Under the pieces are notes generated by a model. It saw nothing but the letters and a program-made list of their open reading frames with translations, was not told the DNA's origin and searched no databases. Shown here piece by piece: positions 43,900-53,301 of a DNA stretch of 55,129 nucleotides. The DNA is taken from NCBI RefSeq assembly GCF_001019615.1, contig NZ_JNBQ01000027.1, positions 1-55,129 on the forward strand, written 5' to 3'. Each line of letters starts with the position of its first letter. Position 1 is the stretch's first letter. The stretch is from Cellulosimicrobium funkei. GTDB lineage: Bacteria; Actinomycetota; Actinomycetes; Actinomycetales; Cellulomonadaceae. The position numbers were made by a program, and so were the translations under genes.

Positions 43900-44993
43900 G
43901 AGAGAGCGCAGGCTTCTACCTCGCCGTGATGCCGCGCTACCGGCGCGCGTGCACGGAGATCGTCCGGGAGCGGTATCCCGGCGACCTCTCCGTGTGGGTG
44001 AGCGAGGCGCACCAGGACCCGAGCGTGCGGACCGACACGGGCGTCGGGTGGTACGAGCGGGTGCGCATGGTCCGGGTGCGCCGCCCCGCCGTCTTCCTCC
44101 AGGTGGGGCACTGGCGCGACGCGTGGCGCCAGGGCACGACCGTCGTCGACCTGAACCCGCGCAGCGTGACCGCGTGGCTGCTGCTCGGTCTGCGGCGGGC
44201 GACGGGGCGACGGGTGCTGGTGTGGGGCCACGTCCATCCCCGGGCGGGGCAGGACGCGCGGACCGCACCGGTGCGCCGCCTCATGCGCCGCCTCGCGCAC
44301 GGCACGATCTCCTACACGGTCGCCGACGCCGCCGACGCGCGGGCCGAGCTGCCCGGCTCGCCGGTCTGGGTCGCGACGAACGCGCTCTACCCTCGCGACG
44401 CGATCCGGGTGTCCGCGGACACGGGCGGTGTCCGGGACGAGCTCGTGTACGTCGGCCGGTTCGTCCGGGCCAAGAAGGTCGACCTGCTCGTGCGAGCGTT
44501 CGCCGCCGCGCACCGTCGGCGCGCCGGGATGCGACTCACCCTCGTCGGCGACGGCGAGCAGAAGCCCGAGCTGGAACGGCTCGTCCGCGCCGAGGGGCTT
44601 CAGGACGTGGTGACGTTCGCGGGATGGGTCGACGAGGTCGAGGAGCTCCGGGCGGTGTACGCGCGCGCCTTCGCGGCCGTCTCCCCGGGCTTCGCCGGGC
44701 TGTCCCTCACGCAGGCCGCGGGCTTCGGCGTGCCGACCCTCGTGTCGCGCGACGAGCCGCACTCGCCGGAGATCGAGCTGGCCGACCACGGTGCGGTCCG
44801 GTGGTTCCCGACCGACTCCGTGGAGGGTCTCGCGCACGCCGTGCTCGCCGCGTGGGACGAGCGGGAGCAGGTCCCCGACCGCGAGCTGTCCGCGTGGGTC
44901 CGCGAGGCCTACTCCGCGGAGTCGATGGCCCACGGCCTGGTCGACGCGCTCGGTGCGGGCGTCGCGCGGACGCAGGAGGTGGGGGTCGCATGA
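43896..44993 (+). CDS. GT4-family glycosyltransferase
   Basis: 365 residues, GT-B fold. [21 protein letters not shown] begins the C-terminal nucleotide-sugar domain, followed by [27 protein letters not shown] and the donor site [22 protein letters not shown]-terminal HVHP is typical of WcaC/WcaL-type enzymes. It adds one sugar to the lipid-linked repeat; donor not predictable. Overlaps both neighbours. Confidence 0.87.
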   Translation: MRESAGFYLAVMPRYRRACTEIVRERYPGDLSVWVSEAHQDPSVRTDTGVGWYERVRMVRVRRPAVFLQVGHWRDAWRQGTTVVDLNPRSVTAWLLLGLRRATGRRVLVWGHVHPRAGQDARTAPVRRLMRRLAHGTISYTVADAADARAELPGSPVWVATNALYPRDAIRVSADTGGVRDELVYVGRFVRAKKVDLLVRAFAAAHRRRAGMRLTLVGDGEQKPELERLVRAEGLQDVVTFAGWVDEVEELRAVYARAFAAVSPGFAGLSLTQAAGFGVPTLVSRDEPHSPEIELADHGAVRWFPTDSVEGLAHAVLAAWDEREQVPDRELSAWVREAYSAESMAHGLVDALGAGVARTQEVGVA

Positions 44994-45577
44994 CGAGCGG
45001 CACGACGCCGGTGTACGGCACCCGCACCCAGCTGTCCCCGCTCCTCGTGCGGCCGGTCCGCGCCGTCATGCGCCGCCTCGCGGTGCGGCAGCACGTGACT
45101 CACGGCCGGGGCCTGAGGCTCGGCCGGTTCGCCGTGGTCAGCGCGCCCCACCGGCTCGTCATCGGGGACGACGTGTCCATCGGCCCGTGGTCGATCGTCG
45201 AGGTCGACGGCGAGATCGGCGACTTCACGCTCATCGGCCAGGCGGTCCAGGTCGTCGGTCGCGACGATCACGCGTTCGACGAGGTGGGGACCCCGGTCTC
45301 CGAGTCGACGTGGTCCGGGGACCGGCCTGCGACGCCGCGTGACGCGGTGCGCATCGGGCGCGACGTGTGGGTCGGAGGGGGGTCGGTCGTGCTCAGTGGC
45401 GTCTCGATCGGGGAGGGCAGCATCGTGGGCGCGGGCTCGGTCGTCACCGAGGACGTCCCGCCGTACTCGATCGCCGTGGGCTCGCCCGCGCGGGTCGTGC
45501 GTCGACGCTTCGACGCCGCGGACGCGGCCCGGCACAGCAGGGCGCTCGACGAGCGAGCCCGGAGGAGGCAGCGATGA
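44990..45577 (+). CDS. Hexapeptide-repeat acyltransferase
   Basis: 195 residues of left-handed beta-helix: [33 protein letters not shown], then [30 protein letters not shown] and the exit [19 protein letters not shown]. It most likely transfers acetyl from acetyl-CoA to a sugar hydroxyl. The gene contains a run of six G (45377-45382) and stays in frame. Last gene of the first plus-strand transcription unit. Confidence 0.87.
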   Translation: MTSGTTPVYGTRTQLSPLLVRPVRAVMRRLAVRQHVTHGRGLRLGRFAVVSAPHRLVIGDDVSIGPWSIVEVDGEIGDFTLIGQAVQVVGRDDHAFDEVGTPVSESTWSGDRPATPRDAVRIGRDVWVGGGSVVLSGVSIGEGSIVGAGSVVTEDVPPYSIAVGSPARVVRRRFDAADAARHSRALDERARRRQR

Positions 45578-45594
45578 CCCCGTGGGTCGACCGG

Positions 45595-46164
45595 TCAGAA
45601 CCTGCGGCGCTCGGTGAGCGCCCGGCCCTCCCAGACGCGGCCGTCCGGCACCTGGCCGCGCACGACGGAGGCCGGGGCGACGAGCGCGGAGCGGCCGATG
45701 TCCGTGCCGCCGAGCACGACGCAGCGCGCCGTCACCCAGGAGCCGTCACGGATCCGCACGGGGGCGGTGACGAGCCCCATGTCCGTGCGGTGCCGGTGGC
45801 TGCCCGTGGTGACGAAGGTGTCCTGGGAGACGACCACGTCGTGGCCGACGTCCACGAGGTCCTGGTTGTGGAACCAGACGCCCTCGCCGATCCACGAGCC
45901 GTCGCCGACGCGCAGCTTCCACGGGAAGCGGACGCGGGTGCGGGGTCGGATGATCACCCCTTCCCCGATGCGGGCGCCGAAGGCCCGCAGCGCCGCGACG
46001 CGCAGGCGCGAGCTGACCTGCCAGGGGTTCGTCACGAGCAGCAGCTCGACGACGCCCCACAGGTACACGACGGCGGCGGGCCGGTCCCACGCCTGCCTCT
46101 CGCCGGGCGCCCGCCGCAGCGGGACGACGGGCACGTCCTGGTCGTTCCGTTCGGTCGTCAACAC
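45595..46164 (-). CDS. WcaF-like putative acetyltransferase
   Basis: 189 residues, beta-helix with an N-terminal helical region: [59 protein letters not shown], then [22 protein letters not shown]. This matches WcaF-type colanic-acid acetyltransferases. It is the only gene of the sugar-assembly block on the minus strand, convergent with the previous acyltransferase (17 nt between stops) and divergent from the next glycosyltransferase. GTG start at 46164 or TTG at 46161. Confidence 0.82.
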   Translation of the reverse strand: MLTTERNDQDVPVVPLRRAPGERQAWDRPAAVVYLWGVVELLLVTNPWQVSSRLRVAALRAFGARIGEGVIIRPRTRVRFPWKLRVGDGSWIGEGVWFHNQDLVDVGHDVVVSQDTFVTTGSHRHRTDMGLVTAPVRIRDGSWVTARCVVLGGTDIGRSALVAPASVVRGQVPDGRVWEGRALTERRRF

Positions 46165-46218
46165 AGCCCCCGGGGTCGAGACGATCGGTCTGCCGCTGCC
46201 GACCCTACGGCGTCGAGG

Positions 46219-47544
46219 ATGCGCGTGCTCGTGATCGGCGCGAACTACGCGCCCGAGCCGTCGGGCAACGCCCCGTACACGTCCGCCCTCGCGCGGCGGC
46301 TCGCGGAGCGCGGGCACGACGTCCGGGTCATCACCACCCACCCGCACTATCCGGAGTGGCGCGTGCGCGCCGGTTACGGCGCCTGGTCCTCGCGCGAGGT
46401 CGTCGACGGGGTACCGGTCCGGCGCCTGCGCCACTACGTGCCGCGCGTGCCGACACCCGGTCGCCGGCTGGCTGCCGAGACGTCGTTCGGTGTCCGCTCG
46501 GCCGCGGTGCGCTGGCCGGCGAGCGACGTCGTCCTGCTCGTCTCGCCGTCGCTCTTCGCGGCGGCCGCGGCCCTGGCCCGCGCACGGCTCTCGCGCGTCG
46601 TGGGACGCGAGCGCCGGGTCGTGCTCTGGACGCAGGACCTGTACTCCCTCGGGGTCGAGGAGACCGGGACCGCGACCGGTGCCGTCGCGCGGGTCGTCCA
46701 GGCCGTGGAGCGCGCGGTGACGCGCGGGTCCGACGCGGTCGTCGCGATCCACGACCGGTTCGCCGCGCACCTCGTGCGCGTCCTGGGCGTGCCGCCGGAG
46801 CGCGTCACGACCGTCCGCAACTGGACCCACCTGCCGGAGCGCGCGCCCGTCGACCGCGCTGCGGCACGGCGCGCGCTGGGCTGGCGCGACGACGAGGTCG
46901 TCGTGCTCCACGCGGGCAACCAGGGCGCGAAGCAGGGGCTCGAGAACGTCGTCGAGGCCGGGCGGCTGGTCGACCGGCGCGGGCTGCGGGTCCGGTTCGT
47001 GCTGCTGGGCGACGGCAGCCGGCGCCGCGAGCTCGAGGCGGCGGCGGGCGGGATCAGGTCGGTCCAGTTCGTCGACCCGCTGCCCGACGAGGGCTTCGTC
47101 GCGGCGATGGCGGCGGCCGACGTCCTCCTGGTCAACGAGCTGGCCGGGCTGTCGCAGATGTCCGTGCCGAGCAAGCTGACGTCGTACTTCGACGCCGGCC
47201 GGCCGGTGCTCGCCGCGACCGCAGCCGGGTCGACGACGGCCGAGGAGCTCGCGGCCGCCGGTGCGGGGCTGCGCGTCGAGCCGGAGGACCCGGGCGCGCT
47301 CGTCGACGCGGTCGTGCGGCTCGCCGACGACCCGGCCGGCGCGGACCGGCTCGGGGCCGCCGGGCGGCAGTACCGCCGCTCCGTCCTCTCCGAGGACGCG
47401 GCGGTGACGCGCTTCGAGCGATGGCTGTCGCGCTGGCGTGCGGGAGGGCCGGGGGACGAACCGCCCCGGCCCGTGCGGGACGACGAGGAGAGGGTGCTCA
47501 CCGGTCCGGGTGGGCTCCGGGAGAGCAAGGGGGAGACGGTATGA
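46219..47544 (+). CDS. GT4-family glycosyltransferase, WcaI-like
   Basis: 441 residues, [40 protein letters not shown] and HPHYPEW are characteristic of the WcaI/fucosyltransferase-like group; the C-terminal half has [20 protein letters not shown] and [16 protein letters not shown]. The donor could be GDP-fucose, made by the next two genes (inference). It starts the second plus-strand unit; its stop overlaps gmd. Confidence 0.86.
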   Translation: MRVLVIGANYAPEPSGNAPYTSALARRLAERGHDVRVITTHPHYPEWRVRAGYGAWSSREVVDGVPVRRLRHYVPRVPTPGRRLAAETSFGVRSAAVRWPASDVVLLVSPSLFAAAAALARARLSRVVGRERRVVLWTQDLYSLGVEETGTATGAVARVVQAVERAVTRGSDAVVAIHDRFAAHLVRVLGVPPERVTTVRNWTHLPERAPVDRAAARRALGWRDDEVVVLHAGNQGAKQGLENVVEAGRLVDRRGLRVRFVLLGDGSRRRELEAAAGGIRSVQFVDPLPDEGFVAAMAAADVLLVNELAGLSQMSVPSKLTSYFDAGRPVLAATAAGSTTAEELAAAGAGLRVEPEDPGALVDAVVRLADDPAGADRLGAAGRQYRRSVLSEDAAVTRFERWLSRWRAGGPGDEPPRPVRDDEERVLTGPGGLRESKGETV

Positions 47545-48572
47545 CGAAGAAGGCACTGATCTCGGGGATCACGGGGCAGGACGGCTCGTACCTCGCGGAG
47601 CTCCTGCTCCGCAAGGGCTACGAGGTGCACGGGCTGATCCGCCGCGCCTCGACGTTCAACACGGCGCGGATCGACCACCTCTACCAGGACCCGCACGAGG
47701 AGGACGCGCGGCTGTTCCTGCACTACGCCGACCTCTCCGACGGTGCGCGCCTCGTGTCGCTCATCGCGCAGATCTGCCCGGACGAGGTGTACAACCTCGC
47801 GGCGCAGTCGCACGTCCGGGTCTCGTTCGACGAGCCCGAGCACACGGCGGACACCACCGGGACGGGGGCGATCCGCCTGCTCGAGGCGGTGCGTCTGGCG
47901 GGTGTGGAGACGCGGTACTACCAGGCGTCGTCGTCCGAGCTCTACGGCGCGACGCCGCCGCCGCAGAACGAGACGACGCCGTTCTACCCGCGGTCGCCCT
48001 ACGCGGCCGCCAAGCTCTACGCGTACTGGATCACGAAGAACTATCGCGAGGCCTACGACATGTTCGCGGTCAACGGGATCCTCTTCAACCACGAGAGCCC
48101 GCGCCGCGGCGAGACGTTCGTGACCCGCAAGATCACGCGCGCCGTGGCGGCCATCCAGGCCGGTCGTCAGGAGCACCTGTACCTGGGCAACCTCGACGCG
48201 GTCCGCGACTGGGGGTACGCGGCCGAGTACGTCGAGGGCATGTGGCGCATGCTGCAGGCCGAGGAGCCGGACGACTACGTCCTCGCCACGGGGATAGGGC
48301 TGTCGGTGCGCGACTTCCTCCAGGAGGCGTTCGCCCACGCGGGTCTCGACTGGGAGCGCCACGTGCGGTTCGACGAGCGCTACCTGCGTCCGACGGAGGT
48401 CGACGCCCTCATCGGCGACCCCAGCAGGGCGCACGCCGACCTCGGGTGGAAGCCGACCGTCGACGGGCGCGAGCTCGCGCGCATCATGGTCGACGCGGAC
48501 GTCGAGGCCCTGGGCCACGCCGGGTCGCCGTGGATCGACAGGGTCGCGCTCGCGACGTGGGACGCGGCGTGA
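47541..48572 (+). CDS. gmd: GDP-mannose 4,6-dehydratase
   Basis: 343-residue short-chain dehydrogenase fold. [20 protein letters not shown] (NADP site), [19 protein letters not shown], the catalytic SSSELYG and [10 protein letters not shown] (Tyr about 154, Lys about 158) and [20 protein letters not shown] are diagnostic. It makes GDP-4-keto-6-deoxymannose. Overlaps both neighbours by 4 bp. No GDP-mannose synthesis genes are in the window. Confidence 0.96.
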   Translation: MTKKALISGITGQDGSYLAELLLRKGYEVHGLIRRASTFNTARIDHLYQDPHEEDARLFLHYADLSDGARLVSLIAQICPDEVYNLAAQSHVRVSFDEPEHTADTTGTGAIRLLEAVRLAGVETRYYQASSSELYGATPPPQNETTPFYPRSPYAAAKLYAYWITKNYREAYDMFAVNGILFNHESPRRGETFVTRKITRAVAAIQAGRQEHLYLGNLDAVRDWGYAAEYVEGMWRMLQAEEPDDYVLATGIGLSVRDFLQEAFAHAGLDWERHVRFDERYLRPTEVDALIGDPSRAHADLGWKPTVDGRELARIMVDADVEALGHAGSPWIDRVALATWDAA

Positions 48573-49558
48573 CGTCGCCCGACGAGCGCGACCTCGTCCG
48601 CCACGAACCGGCACCGCTCGACCGGGACGCCGTCTTCTACGTCGCCGGCCACCGCGGCCTGGTCGGCTCGGCGATCTGGCGCCGGCTGGAACGTGCCGGG
48701 TTCTCCCGGCTCGTGGGACGGACCTCCGCGGAGCTCGACCTCACCGACCGCGACGCGGTGCACGACTTCTTCCGTGCGCACCGCCCGCGCTACGTCGTCC
48801 TCGCGGCGGCGAAGGTCGGCGGGATCATGGCGAACGCGGCGTACCCCGTCGACTTCCTCAGCGAGAACGTGCGCATCCAGGTGAACGTCCTCGACGCGGC
48901 GCGGGCGTCCGAGGTCGAGCGGCTGCTGTTCCTGGGCTCGTCGTGCATCTACCCGCGGCTCGCGCCGCAGCCCATCGTCGAGGACGCGCTGCTGACGGGA
49001 CCCCTCGAGCCGACCAACGACGCCTACGCCATCGCGAAGATCACCGGCATCCTGCACGTCCAGGCGGTCCGCCGCCAGGACGGGCTGCCGTGGATCTCGG
49101 CCATGCCGACGAACCTCTACGGCCCCGGTGACAACTTCTCGCCGACCGGGTCGCACGTGCTGCCCGCGCTGATCCGGCGCTACGACGAGGCCGTGCGGAC
49201 CGGTGCCCGGGAGGTGACGAACTGGGGGACGGGGTCGCCACGGCGAGAGTTCCTGCACAGCGACGACATGGCGGACGCGTGCCTGCATCTCCTGGAGCAC
49301 TACGACGGCCCCGTCCAGGTCAACGTCGGTACCGGGCAGGACGTCACCGTCCGCGAGCTCGCCGAGACGGTCGCCGACGTCGTCGGGTACGACGGCGCGA
49401 CGCACTGGGACACGTCGAGGCCGGACGGCACGCCGCAGAAGCTGCTCGACGTGTCCCGTCTGCGCGCGAGCGGCTGGGAGGCGAGCACCGGCCTGCGCGA
49501 GGGGATCGAGCGCACCGTGGCGTGGTACCGCGAGCAGGCCGGGAGGGTCCGCGCGTGA
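48569..49558 (+). CDS. fcl: GDP-L-fucose synthase
   Basis: 329 residues. [63 protein letters not shown] (Tyr/Lys) and [14 protein letters not shown] are the WcaG/Fcl pattern. Epimerises and reduces the Gmd product to GDP-L-fucose. A roughly 20-residue N-terminal extension precedes the NADP loop. GTG start overlapping the gmd stop. The 112-bp gap to the kinase gene shows no clear element. Confidence 0.95.
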   Translation: MTSPDERDLVRHEPAPLDRDAVFYVAGHRGLVGSAIWRRLERAGFSRLVGRTSAELDLTDRDAVHDFFRAHRPRYVVLAAAKVGGIMANAAYPVDFLSENVRIQVNVLDAARASEVERLLFLGSSCIYPRLAPQPIVEDALLTGPLEPTNDAYAIAKITGILHVQAVRRQDGLPWISAMPTNLYGPGDNFSPTGSHVLPALIRRYDEAVRTGAREVTNWGTGSPRREFLHSDDMADACLHLLEHYDGPVQVNVGTGQDVTVRELAETVADVVGYDGATHWDTSRPDGTPQKLLDVSRLRASGWEASTGLREGIERTVAWYREQAGRVRA

Positions 49559-49670
49559 CCCCGGTGCGGGCGGAGACGCCGCCCAGGCTCGCGACGTGCG
49601 GTGCCCTGTGCGAGATTGAGGCGGTCGTGGGTGGACGCTCAGGGGGAGCGGCCCGGTGAGGGGGACGACG

Positions 49671-51243
49671 ATGGAGCTCAGGGACTACCTCGTCCTGCTG
49701 CGCAAGAGGTGGGTCACGATCGTGGTCGCCGGTGCGCTCGGGCTGGCGATCGCGGGTGCGTACTCGCTCCTGACCACGCCGACGTACTCCGCGCGGTCCC
49801 AGGTGTACGTGTCGGTGCAGGGCTCCGACTCCACCACGGACCTGCTGCAGGGTTCGAACTTCACCGTGCGCCAGGTCAAGTCGTACATCGAGCTCGTGAC
49901 GAGCCCGCGGGTCCTGGACCCGGTGGTCGAGGAGCTGGGCCTCGCGGACGACGCCGGCTCGCTCGCGCAGCGCGTCCGCGCCGACTCCCCGCTCGACACG
50001 GCGCTCATCAACGTCACCGCGACGGACGAGTCCCCGCAGCTCGCGGCCGAGATCGCGAACGCGACGGCCCGGTCGCTCGCGTCGGTCGTGGGGGAGCTCG
50101 AGACCCCGACCGGGGGCGGGGACTCGCCGGTGCAGATCAGCACCGTCCGCGCGGCGACCGTGCCGACCGCCGCCGCGTCGCCGAACGTCCGGCTCAACCT
50201 GGCGCTGGGGCTGGTCGTCGGCCTCGTGCTCGGCGTCGCGGTGGCGGTCGTGCGCGAGCTCCTGGACACGCGCGTCCGGTCGACGGCCGACGTCGAGGAC
50301 GTGACGGACGCGCCCGTGCTCGGGGTCATCGGGTACGAGGAGGACGCCCCGCAGCACCCGCTCATCGTGCAGGAGTCGCCGAAGGCGATCCGGGCCGAGT
50401 CGTTCCGCCGGCTGCGCACCAACCTGCAGTTCCTCGAGCTCGGACCTGCCGCCCGCACGTACGTCATGACGTCGGCCCTGCCGGGCGAGGGCAAGACGAC
50501 GACGAGCATCAACCTGGCGATCACCCTCGCGGACGCGGGCCAGCGCGTGGTCCTCGTCGACGCGGACCTCCGCCGACCCTCCGTCGCGCGGTACATGGGG
50601 ATCGAGGGCTCGGTCGGGCTCACCACGGTCCTCATCGGCAAGGTCGGGCTCGAGGACGCCGTGCAGCCTTGGGGCAACGGCAACCTCGACGTGATCGCCG
50701 CGGGGCAGGTGCCGCCGAACCCGAGCGAGCTGCTGGGTGCCGCCCCGATGGCCGACCTGCTCGACCGGCTCCGCGCGGAGTACGACGCGATCGTGATCGA
50801 CACCCCTCCGCTGCTCCCGGTCACCGATGCGGCGGTCCTCGCGAGGGCCGTGGGGGGGCGCCATCCTCGTCGTCGGGGCGGGGACCGTGCACCGCAACCA
50901 GCTCGAGACCGCCCTCTCGGCGCTCGGCACGGTCGGCGTGCGGATGCTCGGGGTGGTCGTGAACCGGGTACCCGTGAAGGGTCCGGGCGCGCACGAGTAC
51001 GGGTACTACGAGTACGTGGCGGAGACCGGCCCGCCCACCCGGTCGGGACGTCCCGCCGACCGCAGGGGGCGGGCGCACCAGCACGCGCGTCGGCCCGCGC
51101 CCGCGCCGGGAGGGGCCGGGACGCCGGGGAGCGAGGGCGCCCCGCCCCCGCCGCCTCCGGTCGCGGACCGGGGGTTCCCGGCCGCGGTGCCGTCCGGGCC
51201 CGTCCGGTCGTTCGACGACGTCGTGGTACCGCGCAAGAAATAG
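49671..51243 (+). pseudogene. Wzc/CpsCD-like tyrosine autokinase, frameshifted at a G7 run
   Basis: About 523 residues if repaired. A Wzz chain-length domain (MELRDYLVLLRKRW, helices at about 17-37 and 175-200) is fused to a BY-kinase: SALPGEGKTTTSIN (about 267-280), VVLVDADLRRP (Walker A') and AIVIDTPPLLPVTDA (Walker B). At seven G (50852-50858) the frame shifts +1; the next frame continues AILVVGAGTVHRNQLETAL to VPRKK at 51243, including a Tyr cluster HEYGYYEYV, a likely autophosphorylation site. Removing one G restores one frame. The ATG at 49671 has GAGGGG upstream. It sets chain length and regulates export. Confidence 0.85.
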
Positions 51244-51268
51244 GGCAGCGGTCGGTCCGTGCCCGCAG

Positions 51269-51293
51269 CTGTCGGCCACGACCGCGCCGACAG
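51269..51293 (+). other. Small hairpin before the UDP-sugar dehydrogenase
   Basis: CTGTCGG and CCGACAG (51269-51275, 51287-51293) with an 11-nt loop, in the 82-bp gap before the next start. Possible attenuator; weak evidence. Confidence 0.3.
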
Positions 51294-51325
51294 GGTGACG
51301 GCCGACGTTCGAGCAAGGGGAGCAC

Positions 51326-52642
51326 ATGAGGATCTCGGTGATCGGTTGCGGCTACCTGGGGGCGGTGCACGCGGCGTGCATGGCGACGCTGGGCCACGAC
51401 GTGGTCGGGGTGGACGTCGACGCACGGAAGGTCGGCGCGCTGCGCGACGGGCGGGCACCGTTCTACGAGCCGGGGCTCGACGGGCTGCTCGCGGAGGCGA
51501 GCGCCTCCGGACGGCTCACCTTCACGACCGACCCCGCCGCGGCGGCCGACGCAGAGGTCCACTTCGTGTGCGTGGGGACGCCCCAGCGCGCCGACTCGTA
51601 CGCCGCCGACCTGTCGTCCGTGGACGCCGCCTTCCAGGCCCTCGTGCCGCACCTCGCGGCCGACGCGGTCGTGGTGGGCAAGTCGACCGTCCCCGTGGGC
51701 ACGGCCGCGCGGCTCGCGGACGAGCTCGCCGCCGTCCGCCCCACCGCGGCGCTCGTCTGGAACCCCGAGTTCCTGCGCGAGGGGTTCGCCGTCCAGGACA
51801 CGTTGCGGCCGGACCGGCTCGTCTACGGCGTGCCCGACGACGCGGCCGGCGCTCGTGCCGTCGACATGCTCGACGCGGTCTACGCCGCAGCCCTCGGCGA
51901 CGGCACGCCGCGGCTCGTGGTCGACCGTGCGACGGCCGAGCTCGTCAAGGTCGCGGCGAACTCCTTCCTCGCGACGAAGATCTCGTTCATCAACGCGATG
52001 GCAGAGCTGTGCGAGGTCGCCGGGGGAGACGTGACGCTCCTCGCCGACGCGATCGGCCTCGACGAGCGGATCGGTCGGCGATTCCTCAACGCCGGGCTCG
52101 GGTTCGGCGGCGGGTGCCTGCCGAAGGACATCCGCGCGTTCATGGCACGGGCCGAGGAGCTGCACGCGGACCCCGCCGTGAGCTTCCTGCGGGAGGTGGA
52201 CTCGATCAACCTGCGCCGGCGCGAGCGCATGGTCGACCTCACGGTCGGCGTCCTCGACGGCCGCCCGCTGGCGGGGGCGCGGATCGCGGTGCTGGGCGCG
52301 GCCTTCAAGCCGGACAGCGACGACGTCCGCGACTCGCCGGCGCTCGACGTCGCGGAGCGGCTGCACCACCGGAGCGCGCGCGTCGTCGTCACCGACCCGC
52401 GTGCGCTGGCGAACGCGCGCGCCAAGGCCCCCTTGCTGGGCTTCGCCGAGACCGTCGAGGAGGCGGTGGACGGTGTGGACGCCGTGCTGGTCCTCACGGA
52501 GTGGCGGGAGTACCGGGACTTGGACCCGGGCAAGCTGTACGGCCTCGTGGCGGCCCCCCGCGTCGTCGACGGCCGGAACGCGCTCGACGCGGCCGCGTGG
52601 CGCGACGCGGGGTGGACGTATCGCGCGCTCGGTCGGCGGTGA
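51326..52642 (+). CDS. UDP-glucose/GDP-mannose dehydrogenase family protein
   Basis: 438 residues, most likely UDP-glucose 6-dehydrogenase. VIGCGYLGAVHAACMATLGH binds NAD; FVCVGTPQ, VGKSTVPVGTA and NPEFLREGFAVQD follow; the catalytic Cys is in GFGGGCLPKD (about 262); GAAFKPDSDDVRDSPALDV is the UDP-binding domain. It would supply a uronic acid for the polymer. GDP-mannose as substrate cannot be excluded. GGGGAG ribosome site. Confidence 0.93.
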   Translation: MRISVIGCGYLGAVHAACMATLGHDVVGVDVDARKVGALRDGRAPFYEPGLDGLLAEASASGRLTFTTDPAAAADAEVHFVCVGTPQRADSYAADLSSVDAAFQALVPHLAADAVVVGKSTVPVGTAARLADELAAVRPTAALVWNPEFLREGFAVQDTLRPDRLVYGVPDDAAGARAVDMLDAVYAAALGDGTPRLVVDRATAELVKVAANSFLATKISFINAMAELCEVAGGDVTLLADAIGLDERIGRRFLNAGLGFGGGCLPKDIRAFMARAEELHADPAVSFLREVDSINLRRRERMVDLTVGVLDGRPLAGARIAVLGAAFKPDSDDVRDSPALDVAERLHHRSARVVVTDPRALANARAKAPLLGFAETVEEAVDGVDAVLVLTEWREYRDLDPGKLYGLVAAPRVVDGRNALDAAAWRDAGWTYRALGRR

Positions 52643-53187
52643 ACGGCGTCCCGGCGGCGCGTGTCGGTTCCGGGCCCCGCGCCGGAGCACGCGGGCTCGC
52701 GGTGCTGGTGACCACGCTCGCGAGCCTGTCCGTCGCGGCGTGCGCGCCGAGCCACGACGGTGAGCAGGGGGATCCGAGCGCCGCCGACCCCCCGGCGACG
52801 CAGCAGTGGGAGCCGACGGAGTACGCCGCCCGGCTGCTGGCGGCGACGCAGGAGGAACGCGACGAGGCAGGGGTGCCCCGGTTGGAGGAGAGCGGCTGCG
52901 CGACCGAGGAGGCGCTGTCCCGTGCCAGAGCGCTCGTCGGCGCCCCGCTCGAGCACGCACCCCTCGACGAGGTCGTGGCCGCCTGCGCTCCTGCGCGCGG
53001 CACCGCGGCGGAGAACCTCAGCCGCGCCGCCGCCGAGCCGGAGGCCGTCGTCGACGCGTGGATGGCGTCCCACGGGCACCGGGCGAACCTCCTCGACCAG
53101 GCGCTGACGTCCGTGGGGGTCGCATGCGTGGCAGACGCGACCGAGGACGTCGGCGGCCTCGTCTGCGCGCAGGTCTTCCTCGGCTGA
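52639..53187 (+). CDS. CAP-domain lipoprotein
   Basis: 182 residues. Hydrophobic segment and lipobox SVAAC (Cys35). The C-terminal half has the CAP/SCP pattern: AAENLSRAA, VVDAWMASHGHRANLLDQAL, VGVACV. The first half of the CAP fold is degenerate and the usual early His is not obvious, so catalysis is doubtful. GTG start overlaps the dehydrogenase stop, tying it to the exopolysaccharide unit; its role there is unknown. Confidence 0.78.
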   Translation: MNGVPAARVGSGPRAGARGLAVLVTTLASLSVAACAPSHDGEQGDPSAADPPATQQWEPTEYAARLLAATQEERDEAGVPRLEESGCATEEALSRARALVGAPLEHAPLDEVVAACAPARGTAAENLSRAAAEPEAVVDAWMASHGHRANLLDQALTSVGVACVADATEDVGGLVCAQVFLG

Positions 53188-53210
53188 CCACCGTCTCCGC
53201 CCCGGCACCC

Positions 53211-53259
53211 TTGACCCGTCGCGACGGTCGACCTAGCGTCTCTTTCAACGGGTGTTGAA
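53211..53259 (+). promoter_or_regulatory. Promoter and TTCAAC/GTTGAA operator of the ABC exporter
   Basis: TTGACC (53211-53216), exactly 17 bp, TAGCGT (53234-53239). A perfect inverted repeat TTCAAC-N4-GTTGAA (53244-53259) covers the expected start site. A repressor there, of TetR type by analogy with other exporters, would block transcription. The best -35/-10 pair in the window. Confidence 0.65.
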
Positions 53260-53301
53260 TTCGTCCTGCGCGACGACGCGCGGGGAGTCGGGGAGGTCGC
53301 C

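Noticed and set aside
51259-53187. Long frame covering the dehydrogenase and CAP genes
   Set aside because: Only its last 182 codons have coding character; the rest is antiphase to the clear dehydrogenase.
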